Both the position numbers and the translations under genes were made by a program. Under the pieces are notes generated by a model that searched no databases, was not told the origin of the DNA, and saw nothing but the letters and a program-made list of their open reading frames with translations. Below, in pieces: positions 8,904 to 17,179 of a stretch of 64,000 bases of DNA (position 1 is the first letter of the stretch; the number at the start of each line of letters is the position of its first letter). Source of the DNA: Candidatus Binatia bacterium (GTDB lineage: Bacteria > Eisenbacteria > RBG-16-71-46 > SZUA-252); assembly GCA_035631035.1 (NCBI GenBank), contig DASQJL010000062.1, positions 62,001 through 126,000 of the forward strand, in the 5' to 3' direction.

Positions 8904-8932
8904 ATGCTGCCAGCGAACAGGGCGCGCGTCAA
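8904..8932 (-). promoter_or_regulatory. Candidate promoter (TTGACG, 17 bp, CAGCAT) for the DUF853 ATPase
   Basis: TTGACG (8932-8927) and CAGCAT (8909-8904) on the minus strand are separated by 17 bp, and the -10 lies six bases before ATG 8897. The -10 is weak but the -35 is close to consensus. Confidence 0.45.
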
Positions 8933-8950
8933 TCGCGGGACACATCGCGC

Positions 8951-8980
8951 TTGCGCCCGGCGCGGCGCGTTCGTTAGAGT
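8951..8980 (+). promoter_or_regulatory. Candidate promoter of the OmpA-family gene
   Basis: TTGCGC (8951-8956) and TAGAGT (8975-8980) with an 18-bp spacer; predicted transcript start near 8987 would give a leader of about 54 bases containing the GGAGG ribosome site. Divergent from the DUF853 promoter. Modest match. Confidence 0.35.
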
Positions 8981-9040
8981 GCGCGAGCCGCGCGGCATTC
9001 TCCCGCGCCGCGCGACCACCCACTTGGAGGACTCCCGCCC

Positions 9041-10489
9041 GTGAACGCACGGATGCGCCGCCTGCTCGGCGCCGCCGCGATCGTGGCCGCCGCCGTGGCG
9101 AACGCCATCGCGCCAGGCTCCGCGAGCGCCGACGATCCCACCGGATGGATCGCGCCCGGAGGAGGCGAGCTCTGGATTCCCAACGAGCTCGGCGTCGAGC
9201 CGCATCATCCCATGTTCGGCGCGATCGCGGGGGTTGCCCTCTCGCGGTCCCTGGCCCTCGAGGCGCGCGGCATCTACGCGAAGTCGGAATCGGACTCCGG
9301 CGCGACCCTGAAGCTGCTCCACCTGAGCGGCGACTTCACCCTGTTCCTCCTCCAGGACCGCATCCAGCCCTATCTCATGGTGGGCGCCGGCGCCATGCAC
9401 CTGGCTGGCGACAGCACGAGCGCGACCAAGCTCGCCTTGAACGGCGGGCTCGGCTTCCACATCCGCCTCAACGACCGGCTCGCGCTGCGCCTGGACGGCC
9501 GCGAGGTGGCCTACAAGGTGTTCGTGCCCAGTGAAAACGCAGAGAAGTACAAGCACGGCCCCGAGGCCTTCGCGTCGCTCTCCTTCGGATTCGGCGGCGC
9601 GGCCAAGGACAGCGATCGCGACGGCGTGCGCGATAAGGTCGACCGCTGCCCCGGCACGCCGCTCGGCGCCCGCGTGGACGCGTCCGGATGCCCGGTGGAC
9701 AGCGACCAGGACGGCGTCCCCGACGGCATCGACCGCTGCGAGGGCACCCCGAAGGGCGCCGCCGTCGACGCGACCGGCTGCACGATGGACGCGGACCAGG
9801 ACGGGGTTCCCGACGGCGTCGACCAGTGCAGCAACACGCCGGCCGGAGCGCGGGTCAACGCCACCGGCTGCCCGGTGGACACCGACAACGACACGGTTCC
9901 GGACGGCCTCGACCAGTGCGACGGAACGCCGGCGGGATGCATCGTGAATCCGAACGGCTGCCCCACCGACGCCGATCAGGACGGCGTCTGCGACGGCCTC
10001 GACAAGTGTCCCGACACGCCGGAGAACGCGCGCGTGGACGCGACCGGCTGCCCGATCACGGTCAGCTCCAAGGAGACGGAGCTGCTCGAGACCGGCATGA
10101 TCCGACTCCAGAACGTGAACTTCGACACCGGCAAGGCGAAGATCCTGCCGGAATCGTTCGCCACGCTCGACGAGGTGGCCGACATCCTGGGCCGGTGGCC
10201 GGATCTGCGCATCGAGATTGCCGGACACACCGATTCGCGCGGCACCGACGCGCGGAACCTGGCCCTCAGCCAGGCGCGCGCCAGCGCGGTGCGCGACTAT
10301 CTCGTGAACAAGTTCCCGGAGCTCAAGCCGGAGCAGTTCACCGCGAAGGGCTACGGCGAGACGCAGCCGATCGCGACGAACACGACCGCGCTGGGACGCG
10401 CCCGCAACCGGCGCGTGGAGTTCCGCGTACTGAACAAGGAGACGCTCCGAAAGGAATCGGAGAAGCGAGGGCTCGCCCCGAAGGAGTGA
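9041..10489 (+). CDS. OmpA-family outer membrane protein with thrombospondin type 3 repeats
   Basis: A 482-residue envelope protein. A signal peptide covers about 1-29 (cleavage near ASA). Residues 35-180 form an outer-membrane beta-barrel-like domain with alternating strands. Five 30-residue thrombospondin type 3 repeats follow at about 185-340, each with Asp-rich calcium-binding loops of the form D-x-D-x-D-G and a cysteine pair. The C-terminal OmpA domain (about 360-470) carries NFDTGKAKILPES and IAGHTDSRGTDARNLALSQARA, the peptidoglycan-binding signature. It should tether outer membrane to peptidoglycan. Start is GTG with GGAGG ten bases upstream. It is followed at once by a strong terminator, so it is monocistronic. 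Confidence 0.94.
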   Translation: MNARMRRLLGAAAIVAAAVANAIAPGSASADDPTGWIAPGGGELWIPNELGVEPHHPMFGAIAGVALSRSLALEARGIYAKSESDSGATLKLLHLSGDFTLFLLQDRIQPYLMVGAGAMHLAGDSTSATKLALNGGLGFHIRLNDRLALRLDGREVAYKVFVPSENAEKYKHGPEAFASLSFGFGGAAKDSDRDGVRDKVDRCPGTPLGARVDASGCPVDSDQDGVPDGIDRCEGTPKGAAVDATGCTMDADQDGVPDGVDQCSNTPAGARVNATGCPVDTDNDTVPDGLDQCDGTPAGCIVNPNGCPTDADQDGVCDGLDKCPDTPENARVDATGCPITVSSKETELLETGMIRLQNVNFDTGKAKILPESFATLDEVADILGRWPDLRIEIAGHTDSRGTDARNLALSQARASAVRDYLVNKFPELKPEQFTAKGYGETQPIATNTTALGRARNRRVEFRVLNKETLRKESEKRGLAPKE

Positions 10490-10599
10490 TCCCCGCGGGC
10501 TGTGGTGCGGGGTGATGGGAGGGGGGTTCTCCGGGCCGGTGAAGGAACGCGAATCGCGCGGCGACGCGCGAGGATCGGTCCCGATCGGGAAGGGGCAAG

Positions 10600-10639
10600 G
10601 CGGGGCCGTGGCACTCTTGCACGGCCCCGCTGCCTTTTT
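10600..10639 (+). terminator. Intrinsic terminator after the OmpA-family gene
   Basis: Perfect stem GCGGGGCCGTG / CACGGCCCCGC around a nine-base loop, followed by TGCCTTTTT. It lies 110 bp after the stop codon; nothing coding is seen between. The kinase gene on the other strand ends 77 bp downstream. Confidence 0.85.
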
Positions 10640-10715
10640 CTCTGCTTTCGGGTTGGATGTCGACGGGGCTGGGCGAGGGGACTCTTCGGAAGGGGGTCGC
10701 TCCCGGCGTCTCGGC

Positions 10716-12977
10716 TCAGATCGGGGGCCAGCGGAATTCTTGCTTCCACTGACTCACCCGCGTGCGGACTCCGTCCAGGAAGGGCCCCCAGCGTTTGTCT
10801 TCGAAGAGCGGTGCGAAGAAGATCGGGTTCTCGTACAGGGACAGCGTGTCGTTGCCGAGAGCCACCGCGCGGTCGAGATGGCGGAACGCCGCATCCGGAT
10901 CTCCCAGGTGGGCGCTAAGGGCGGCCATGTCCGCCGCCATATCCATGTCCACGGCCGCGTAGCGCTCGATGCGGGGAACGTAGGAGGCAGCGTCGGAGTT
11001 GCGGCCCACCTTGGCGAGGGCGAGGGCCACGTTCGCCATCATCGATCCGGTCCGGGGCGTCAGCGCTTCGGATTCGACTCGCTTCACCAGCTCCTCAGGC
11101 TGGTCCCCGAAGAGGAGCATGAAGAATTCGGGATTCCCCCGCGTCGAGGGGAACCTCGCCTGGGTCGCTTCATGTTCCTCGCGCGCCTCGCGGAGCCGGC
11201 CCGACATCGCCAGCAAACGAATGCGCATCCAGTACGGCCATGGCGTACTCGGATCGATCTCGGTTCCCCGCAGCGAGGCGGTCAGGGCCACGTCGATCAT
11301 GTCGCACAAGCGGAACAGGTAGGAGAAGTAATGGGGCACGAACGGGTTGTTCGGAGCGCGCCCGTAGATCGCCGTGAAGCCGGCGTAGGCGTCGCGCTTG
11401 GCTCCGCGGGTCAGCCGCAGAGCAGCTCTCGCGAAGAGGGCTTGGAGATTCTCGGGATCGAGCGAGAGGGCCTGGGCCAGGGCGTGATCGGCCTTGGCGA
11501 ACCAGATCGGGTCGGGATCGAAGCCGGCGTCGGTCAGGCCATGGTAGTAACTTCCCAGGAACCCCCAGGCGTCGGCGAACGCCGGATCGACCCGCACCGC
11601 CTCTTCGGCCAGCGCAATCCCCCTCCGAAACCCCTCCTCGCTCGACGAGCGCCACGCCTCCTGGCCCTTCAGGAGGAGGGCATACGCCTGCGGGGACGGT
11701 GCGTGGCTGTGGGCCCCTTTTGCCGGGGCCTGCTGCAGCCGCGCGGTCATCGCCTCCGCGATCCCGTGGGCCACCTGGTCCTGGACCTCGAAGATGTCGT
11801 CGAACTTGAGGTCCACCTTCCCCGCCCAGAGGGAGCGGCCCGTGGCCGTCTCCACCAGCCGAGCGGTCGCCCGGAACCGCTCGCCGAAGCGCTGGAACGA
11901 GGCGTCGAGCACGGCGCTCGTGTCCAGCTCGGTCCCGACGCGGCGCGGATCGACGGGCTGGTTGTGGTAGGAGGCGATGCTGCTCGTGGCGCGCACGATC
12001 AGGTCGGGCGATGAGGAGAGCCGCGTGATGACCGCGTCCGCGAGGCCGACGCCCAGGTAGCTCAGCTCCGGATCGCCCCCGATATTCTTGAACGGGAGCA
12101 CGGCCAGCGTGCGCGGACCGGCGCCTTCTTCATCCAGCGGCGCCGCCGTGCCGCAGCCGCACTCCAGCGTCTCGAGATCGATGTCCATATCGTGGGCGGA
12201 GGCGTGCCGCCGGGTGGGATCCTTGGAGAGCGCCTTCGCCAGCACGAAGTCGAAATCCGCGGTGAGCGCGCGATTCACGCGCGAAGGCGCCTCCGGCGCT
12301 TCGTGCAGGATGCGATGCATCGTTTCGACCGCGGTGTTCGCCGCGAACGGATGACGACCCGTGAGCAGCTCGTAGAGGATCGAGCCGAGCGAGAAGAGAT
12401 CGCTTGCCGGTCCGGCGGGCTGGCCGAGGACTTGCTCGGGCGACATGTACGGCGCGGTGCCGAGGATCGTTCCCGGCAACGTCGCTGTGCGCGCCGCGAC
12501 GCCGGGCGTGACGCTCCGGGCCAATCCGAAATCCAGGATCTTCAAGAGACCGTCGGTGCGAACCATGATGTTCTCGGGCTTTAGGTCGCGGTGCACCAGC
12601 CCCGCCTGATGCGCGACGCCGAGCGCCGCGAGAGCCTGGCGCAGAAGATGGAGTACCTCCGAAGGAGAGCGTGAGCGACCGTGGGCCCACTCGCGCAGCG
12701 TGCATCCTTCAACCCGCTCCATGGCGACATACAAGGCGCCGTCCGCTTCGCCGAGATCGTGGATGGTGAGAATGTTCGGGTGATTGAGCGCGGAGGCCGC
12801 CCGCGCTTCGTGCAGAAGGCGCTCGCGCCGGTCCTTGTCCTGCGAAAACTCCGGCGGCAACACTTTCACGGCGACTCTCCGCCCGAGCGCGGGATCTTCG
12901 GCGAGGAAGACGCGTCCCATCCCGCCCTCGCCGAGCGGCTCGAGGACGCGGTAGCGGCCGAGCAGGGTGCCGATCAT
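10716..12977 (-). CDS. Ser/Thr protein kinase with TolB-like and TPR region
   Basis: A 753-residue protein. A complete Hanks-type kinase domain occupies residues 8-270: glycine loop GEGGMG (16-21), K38 in VAVKVL, HRDLKPEN (129-136), DFG (149-151), APYMSPEQ. After it comes a segment AVLPFKNIGGDPELSYLGVGLADAVITRLSS, the FlgO/TolB-like module found in bacterial kinases and cyclases, and then helical TPR-type repeats to the end. No transmembrane helix is seen, so it is probably cytosolic. The start is ATG 12977, with TATCCT six bases before it and no ribosome site. Substrates are unknown. Confidence 0.93.
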   Translation of the reverse strand: MIGTLLGRYRVLEPLGEGGMGRVFLAEDPALGRRVAVKVLPPEFSQDKDRRERLLHEARAASALNHPNILTIHDLGEADGALYVAMERVEGCTLREWAHGRSRSPSEVLHLLRQALAALGVAHQAGLVHRDLKPENIMVRTDGLLKILDFGLARSVTPGVAARTATLPGTILGTAPYMSPEQVLGQPAGPASDLFSLGSILYELLTGRHPFAANTAVETMHRILHEAPEAPSRVNRALTADFDFVLAKALSKDPTRRHASAHDMDIDLETLECGCGTAAPLDEEGAGPRTLAVLPFKNIGGDPELSYLGVGLADAVITRLSSSPDLIVRATSSIASYHNQPVDPRRVGTELDTSAVLDASFQRFGERFRATARLVETATGRSLWAGKVDLKFDDIFEVQDQVAHGIAEAMTARLQQAPAKGAHSHAPSPQAYALLLKGQEAWRSSSEEGFRRGIALAEEAVRVDPAFADAWGFLGSYYHGLTDAGFDPDPIWFAKADHALAQALSLDPENLQALFARAALRLTRGAKRDAYAGFTAIYGRAPNNPFVPHYFSYLFRLCDMIDVALTASLRGTEIDPSTPWPYWMRIRLLAMSGRLREAREEHEATQARFPSTRGNPEFFMLLFGDQPEELVKRVESEALTPRTGSMMANVALALAKVGRNSDAASYVPRIERYAAVDMDMAADMAALSAHLGDPDAAFRHLDRAVALGNDTLSLYENPIFFAPLFEDKRWGPFLDGVRTRVSQWKQEFRWPPI

Positions 12978-12983
12978 GGCGGG

Positions 12984-12989
12984 AGGATA
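12984..12989 (-). promoter_or_regulatory. -10 box TATCCT, leaderless-type promoter of the Ser/Thr kinase
   Basis: TATCCT on the minus strand, six bases before ATG 12977, identical in sequence and spacing to the box before the GNAT gene at 7330. The bases between are CCCGCC, with no ribosome-binding site. Confidence 0.6.
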
Positions 12990-13058
12990 GCACGGCGCCC
13001 CGCCGCTTTCGGGGCGGGGAAAATCACCCAATTCATCCGCGAAACGTGAAACGCAGGC

Positions 13059-13087
13059 TTGTGCAACTGACGTGATTTGGGTACGGT
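13059..13087 (+). promoter_or_regulatory. Candidate promoter of the tandem M43 protease
   Basis: TTGTGC (13059-13064) and TACGGT (13082-13087) with a 17-bp spacer. If used, it gives a leader of about 290 bases before the protease ATG. Confidence 0.4.
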
Positions 13088-13383
13088 AGCGCTCTGGAAG
13101 GGAGCCCGGCGGTTCGGGGGGCGATAAGCCGAGCTCATCCTCCTTCCATCCACCCAGGCAAACACAGGAGCACGAGACTCGTTGGCTCACGACCGAACGA
13201 GGGCTCTCCGTTTTGCCATGATTCCGGCCATCCCCACCCGCGGCCGGGACATCGTCCACCCGTGCGCCCTTTCGGGCTGCTTCCGGCTCTACCGCGGACG
13301 ATCGCCTCCGACATCACGCGCGGTCGAACTCGTTCGTGCCGGTGACGTCCCAACCCGAACGAAGCATCCCAGGAGGTCTCAGC
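13088..13383 (+). other. Long 5' leader / intergenic region before the M43 protease
   Basis: Together with 12978-13087 this is a 406-bp gap between divergent genes. Apart from the candidate promoter and the AGGAGGT ribosome site near 13371, it holds no convincing reading frame. Some short GC-rich hairpins are possible (for example GCCCTTTCGGGC near 13264) but I recognise no riboswitch. Confidence 0.4.
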
Positions 13384-15552
13384 ATGAAGCGTCTTCTGTC
13401 CCTCGCTGCACTCGCATCCCTCGCCCTTCTCCTCACGGCTCCCCTCGCGCTTGCGGCAGGTGAGCCGGACGTCGGCCAGGGCCGATGGGCAACCGCCGAG
13501 AACGGCCGCATGGCCGACAACGGCGAGATCGTCTACCGCTGCGGCACCGACAACCGCATTTCGCACAATGCCCCCGACATGGCGCAGATCAACCGGTGGA
13601 TCCAGGAAAACCGGGTGATGGCGGGCGGCGTGATTCCGGTGAATTTCCACGTCATCTACGACGGCTCGACCGGCAATGTCTCCGACGCTCAGATCGCGGC
13701 GCAGATCCAGGTCTTGAACCGCAACTACGCGGGACTGGACTACAACGGGAATCCGGTGGCCGGGGCGCAGAACACGGGTTACACGTTTGTTCTGGCGAGC
13801 GTCACCCGAACCAACAGTCGGCAATGGTTCAAGATGACCCCGGGCTCGCGCGTCGAGTCGCAGGCGAAGAACGCGCTCGCGGTCAACTGGACCAGCTCCC
13901 TCAACCTGTACACGGCGAAGCCGGGGCAGAATCTCCTCGGCTGGTCGACGTTCCCCTGGGATCTCTCCAGCAACGGCAAGATGGACGGCGTGGTGATCCA
14001 CTACGCGTCGCTCCCGGGCGGCTCGCTCGCGCCCTACAACCTGGGCGGTACGGCGTCGCACGAGGTGGGGCACTGGGTCGGCCTCTATCACACGTTCCAG
14101 GGCGGCTGCGACGGCGGCAACTGCTCCGGTGGCGGCGACCAGGTCTGCGACACGCCGGGTGAGGCTTCGGCCACGTCGGGCTGCCCGAGCGGCAAGGACA
14201 CCTGCCCCGAGGCGGGTCTCGATCCGATCCACAACTACATGGATTACTCGACGGACGCCTGCTACAACCAGTTCACGCCCGGCCAGGACGTCCGCGCGGA
14301 CGCCATGATGGCCAACTACCGGCCGCTCATCGGCTCGGCGCGCATCGCCAACGCCGAAGAACTCCCGGTCACCGACTTCCGCGCCACCGAAGCGCACGGC
14401 CCCCGCGGCACCGACGCGGGTGACGTGGTCTATCGCTGCGCCACCGACGCCAAGGGCGCGAGCATGAAGGCGCCGAAGAAGTCCGACGTCGACCTCTACA
14501 TCCAGCAAGGGCGCGTTGCGGCGGGCGGCGTGATTCCGGTCTACGTCCACGTGATCACGAGCGGCTCGAGCGGCAACGTCACCGACGCCCAGATCGCGGC
14601 CCAGATCCAGGTGCTCAACCGCAACTATGCCGGGCTCGACTACAACGGCAACCCGGTCGCGGGCGCGGTGAACACGGGCTACACGTTCGTGCTCGCAGGC
14701 ACCGATCGCACCAGCAACCGCAAGTGGTTCACCATGACCCCGGGCTCGCGCAACGAGAAGCAGGCGAAGGCGACCCTCGCCAGGAACTGGACGAGCGCGC
14801 TCAACCTGTACACGGCCTCTCCGGGCCAGAACCTGCTCGGCTGGTCGACCTTCCCCTGGGATCTCTCCGCGAACGGGAACCAGGACGGCGTCGTGGTCCA
14901 CTACGCGTCCCTTCCGGGCGGCTCGCTCTCCCCGTACAACCTGGGCGGCACCGCCTCGCATGAGGTCGGGCACTGGGTCGGCCTCTACCACACGTTCCAG
15001 GGCGGATGCGACGGCGGCAACTGCTCCGGCGCCGGCGATCTCGTCTGCGACACGCCGGGCGAGAACACGGCCACGTCGGGCTGCCCCAGCGGCAAGGACA
15101 CCTGCCCCGAGGCCGGTCTCGACCCGATCCACAACTACATGGATTACTCGACCGACGCCTGCTACAACCAGTTCACGGCCGGCCAGGACTCCCGCGCCGA
15201 CTTCATGATGTCGACGTACCGGCCGCTCATCGGCTCGGCGCGACTCGCCAACGGAGCGGGCGCGATCCAGAACGCCCGCGACGTCAACGGCGGCCTCGTC
15301 CGCTTCGCCGCGCGGCCCAACCCGTTCAATCCCCGCACCAAGATCGAGTTCGGTCTCGCGCGTGAGGGACGGGCCACGGTGCGCGTGTTCGACATCCGGG
15401 GCCGACTGGTCTCGACGGTCGTGGACCGGGTGCTCCCGGCCGGAAACCACAGCTTCGACTTCGACGCAGCGAAGCTCTCCAGCGGGGTCTACTTCATGAG
15501 GCTCTCGGCCGACGGCCAGAAGCAGGTTCGCCGCCTGTCGCTGCTCAAGTAG
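13384..15552 (+). CDS. Secreted M43 (pappalysin/cytophagalysin-type) metalloprotease with two tandem catalytic domains
   Basis: A 722-residue secreted protein with a signal peptide (MKRLLSLAALASLALLLTAPLALA). It contains two nearly identical metalloprotease units exactly 300 residues apart. Each has the zinc motif HEVGHWVGLYH (H226 and H526), the Met-turn NYMDYSTDACYNQF and the same cysteine pattern; by hand count about 86% of residues match over some 225 positions. The C-terminus (NPFNPRTKIEFGL ... SSGVYFMRLSADGQKQVRRLSLLK) is a FlgD/type-IX-like sorting and anchoring domain. It likely digests extracellular protein. The strong AGGAGG site fixes the ATG at 13384. A terminator follows, so the gene is monocistronic. 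Confidence 0.94.
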   Translation: MKRLLSLAALASLALLLTAPLALAAGEPDVGQGRWATAENGRMADNGEIVYRCGTDNRISHNAPDMAQINRWIQENRVMAGGVIPVNFHVIYDGSTGNVSDAQIAAQIQVLNRNYAGLDYNGNPVAGAQNTGYTFVLASVTRTNSRQWFKMTPGSRVESQAKNALAVNWTSSLNLYTAKPGQNLLGWSTFPWDLSSNGKMDGVVIHYASLPGGSLAPYNLGGTASHEVGHWVGLYHTFQGGCDGGNCSGGGDQVCDTPGEASATSGCPSGKDTCPEAGLDPIHNYMDYSTDACYNQFTPGQDVRADAMMANYRPLIGSARIANAEELPVTDFRATEAHGPRGTDAGDVVYRCATDAKGASMKAPKKSDVDLYIQQGRVAAGGVIPVYVHVITSGSSGNVTDAQIAAQIQVLNRNYAGLDYNGNPVAGAVNTGYTFVLAGTDRTSNRKWFTMTPGSRNEKQAKATLARNWTSALNLYTASPGQNLLGWSTFPWDLSANGNQDGVVVHYASLPGGSLSPYNLGGTASHEVGHWVGLYHTFQGGCDGGNCSGAGDLVCDTPGENTATSGCPSGKDTCPEAGLDPIHNYMDYSTDACYNQFTAGQDSRADFMMSTYRPLIGSARLANGAGAIQNARDVNGGLVRFAARPNPFNPRTKIEFGLAREGRATVRVFDIRGRLVSTVVDRVLPAGNHSFDFDAAKLSSGVYFMRLSADGQKQVRRLSLLK

Positions 15553-15593
15553 CGAACCATCGGGAATCGTCGGATCCAAGGGGATCCGCGGAG

Positions 15594-15622
15594 CGGGGCC
15601 GGCGCGATCGCCGGCCCCGTTT
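15594..15622 (+). terminator. Intrinsic terminator after the M43 protease
   Basis: Perfect 10-bp stem CGGGGCCGGC / GCCGGCCCCG with a GCGATC loop and a short TTT tail. It ends only 16 bp before the -10 box of the next gene. Confidence 0.75.
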
Positions 15623-15638
15623 CCGTTCGGCGCCGTGG

Positions 15639-15644
15639 TACCCT
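15639..15644 (+). promoter_or_regulatory. -10 box TACCCT, leaderless-type promoter of ppk2
   Basis: TACCCT six bases before ATG 15651 (intervening TGGCGG). The preceding terminator stem occupies the space where a -35 would be, and no -35 consensus is visible. Confidence 0.5.
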
Positions 15645-15650
15645 TGGCGG

Positions 15651-16469
15651 ATGAACGGCTCCCGCTCCCGCGGAGCGATCCGCGTTCGCCCCGGACGCCC
15701 CGTCCGGCTCCCCGCGATCGATCCCGATTCCACCGGTGGCTTCTCGGGGAAGGACGCCGCGCGCGCCTCGCTCGAAGAGGATCTCGAGCGCCTGCGCGAG
15801 CGGCAGCGGCTCCTCTACGCCGACGGGCGCCATGCCCTTCTCGTCGTGCTCCAGGCGATGGACACGGGCGGGAAGGACGGCACGATCCGCCACGTGCTGA
15901 GCGGGCTCAATCCCGTCGCCTGCGTCGTCACCTCCTTCAAGGTTCCGAGCGCCGAGGAGCTGGCCCACGATTTCCTCTGGCGCATCCACCGGGCGGTCCC
16001 GCCGAACGGGGTCATCGGAGTCTTCAACCGCTCCCACTACGAGGACGTGCTGGTCGTCCGGGTCCACGAGCTGGTGCCTCCGTCCGTCTGGAAGGGGCGC
16101 TACGAGCAGATCAATCAGTTCGAGCGGATGCTGAGCGAGAACGGCGTGCGGATCGTGAAGATCTACCTCCATATCTCCAAGGCGGAGCAGAAGCGAAGGC
16201 TGCAGCAGCGATTGGACAACCCGGAGAAGAACTGGAAGTTCTCCGAGGCCGACCTCGCGGAGCGGAAGCTCTGGGGGGACTACATGGCTGCCTACGAGGA
16301 TGCGATCAACCGCTGCTCGACCGACGTCGCTCCCTGGCACGTGGTGCCGGCGAACGTGAAGTGGGCGCGCGACGCCATGGTCGCCCGCCTGCTCCGCGAC
16401 ACCATGGACTCGATGAGTCTTCGCCGGCCCAAGGTATCGCGCAAGATCGCGAGGCAGAAGATCCGCTGA
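15651..16469 (+). CDS. ppk2: Polyphosphate kinase 2 family protein
   Basis: A 272-residue PPK2 enzyme, which uses polyphosphate to phosphorylate nucleoside mono- or diphosphates. The one-domain family signature is complete: Walker A LQAMDTGGKDGTIRHV at about 67-82, the lid/Walker B region GVFNRSHYEDVLVVRV near 123-138, and the basic C-terminal helix. Residues such as WKFSEADLAERKLWGDYMAAYEDAI match the AMP/ADP-phosphorylating members, but the exact class cannot be settled by eye. It is likely leaderless. It converges on the TPR gene with only 27 bp between stops. Confidence 0.93.
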   Translation: MNGSRSRGAIRVRPGRPVRLPAIDPDSTGGFSGKDAARASLEEDLERLRERQRLLYADGRHALLVVLQAMDTGGKDGTIRHVLSGLNPVACVVTSFKVPSAEELAHDFLWRIHRAVPPNGVIGVFNRSHYEDVLVVRVHELVPPSVWKGRYEQINQFERMLSENGVRIVKIYLHISKAEQKRRLQQRLDNPEKNWKFSEADLAERKLWGDYMAAYEDAINRCSTDVAPWHVVPANVKWARDAMVARLLRDTMDSMSLRRPKVSRKIARQKIR

Positions 16470-16471
16470 CT

Positions 16472-16493
16472 CGGCCGCAATTTAGAGCGGCCG
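16472..16493. terminator. Candidate bidirectional terminator between ppk2 and the TPR gene
   Basis: Inverted repeat CGGCCGC-AATTTAGA-GCGGCCG fills the gap between two convergent stop codons. The uridine tract is poor in both directions, so efficiency is doubtful. Confidence 0.45.
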
Positions 16494-16496
16494 TCG

Positions 16497-17102
16497 CTAC
16501 CAGCCGCCGTGCTCCGCGGTCTTCCCCTTTTCCGCCGCTTCGATCGCCTCCTCCAGCTCGGTCGCCTCGGCGCTCTGCTTCTCCTTCAGCCAGGCCAGCT
16601 GCTCCTTCGCTTTCGCGATGTCGCCCGACATCAGATACGCCTCGCCCAGGTACTCGTGCGCCTCGTCGTAGTCGGGCTTCAGCTGGAGCGCCTTGTCGTA
16701 CGCGGCGAAGGATCGCTTGAGGTCGCCCGTCTTGCGCGAGCAGAACCCGACCATGTTCCACGCTTCGAAGTAGGTGGGATCGAGCTTGGTCGCCTGGTCG
16801 TAGCGCTTCAGCGCCTTCCCGAACTTCTTGTTCGCGTCCTTCGGCTTGTTGTTCTTGAGGTCCGCCTTGCCCGCCTCCGAATCTTCCCACGCTTTCTTGT
16901 AGAGGGCTTCGGCCGAGGCCCGTGTCTGAGCCGCCAGGGCCGCCGAATCCGCAGGCGACGAGGGGGTCGAGACCTTGGCCGGTTTGGACGAGGGCGCCGA
17001 GCCGAAGGCGAGGGCGCGAGGGGCCGCGAGCGGACCAGCGATCAGAAATGCCGCCGCGATGGGCGCCAAGCTCAAAAAGGACAAAGACTTCCGAGCAATC
17101 AT
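16497..17102 (-). CDS. Exported TPR-repeat protein
   Basis: A 201-residue protein with a signal peptide (FLSLAPIAAAFLIAGPLAAPRALA) followed by a helical region. Two to three TPR units can be read between about 95 and 185 (YDQATKLDPTYFEAWNMVGFCSRKTGDLKRSFAAYDKALQLKPDYDEAHEYLGEAYLMSGD in segments). TPRs mediate protein-protein contacts; the partner is unknown. ATG 17102 has a clear GGAGG ten bases upstream; longer upstream readings have none. Confidence 0.88.
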   Translation of the reverse strand: MIARKSLSFLSLAPIAAAFLIAGPLAAPRALAFGSAPSSKPAKVSTPSSPADSAALAAQTRASAEALYKKAWEDSEAGKADLKNNKPKDANKKFGKALKRYDQATKLDPTYFEAWNMVGFCSRKTGDLKRSFAAYDKALQLKPDYDEAHEYLGEAYLMSGDIAKAKEQLAWLKEKQSAEATELEEAIEAAEKGKTAEHGGW

Positions 17103-17167
17103 GAGATCCTCCGAGACCGGTGGAAAAGGGTTGGACCCCGATCCTACCAAATACCCCGGTGAGCCGG

Positions 17168-17173
17168 TATTCT
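17168..17173 (+). promoter_or_regulatory. -10 box TATTCT, leaderless-type promoter of the antiporter
   Basis: TATTCT six bases before GTG 17180. This decides the start among GTG 17120, 17159 and 17180, since the first two lie upstream of the box. Confidence 0.55.
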
Positions 17174-17179
17174 GCCCTT

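Noticed and set aside
10716-13259. N-terminal extension of the Ser/Thr kinase beyond residue 1 at 12977
   Set aside because: The extra 94 residues have no domain, and a TATCCT promoter box lies six bases before ATG 12977.
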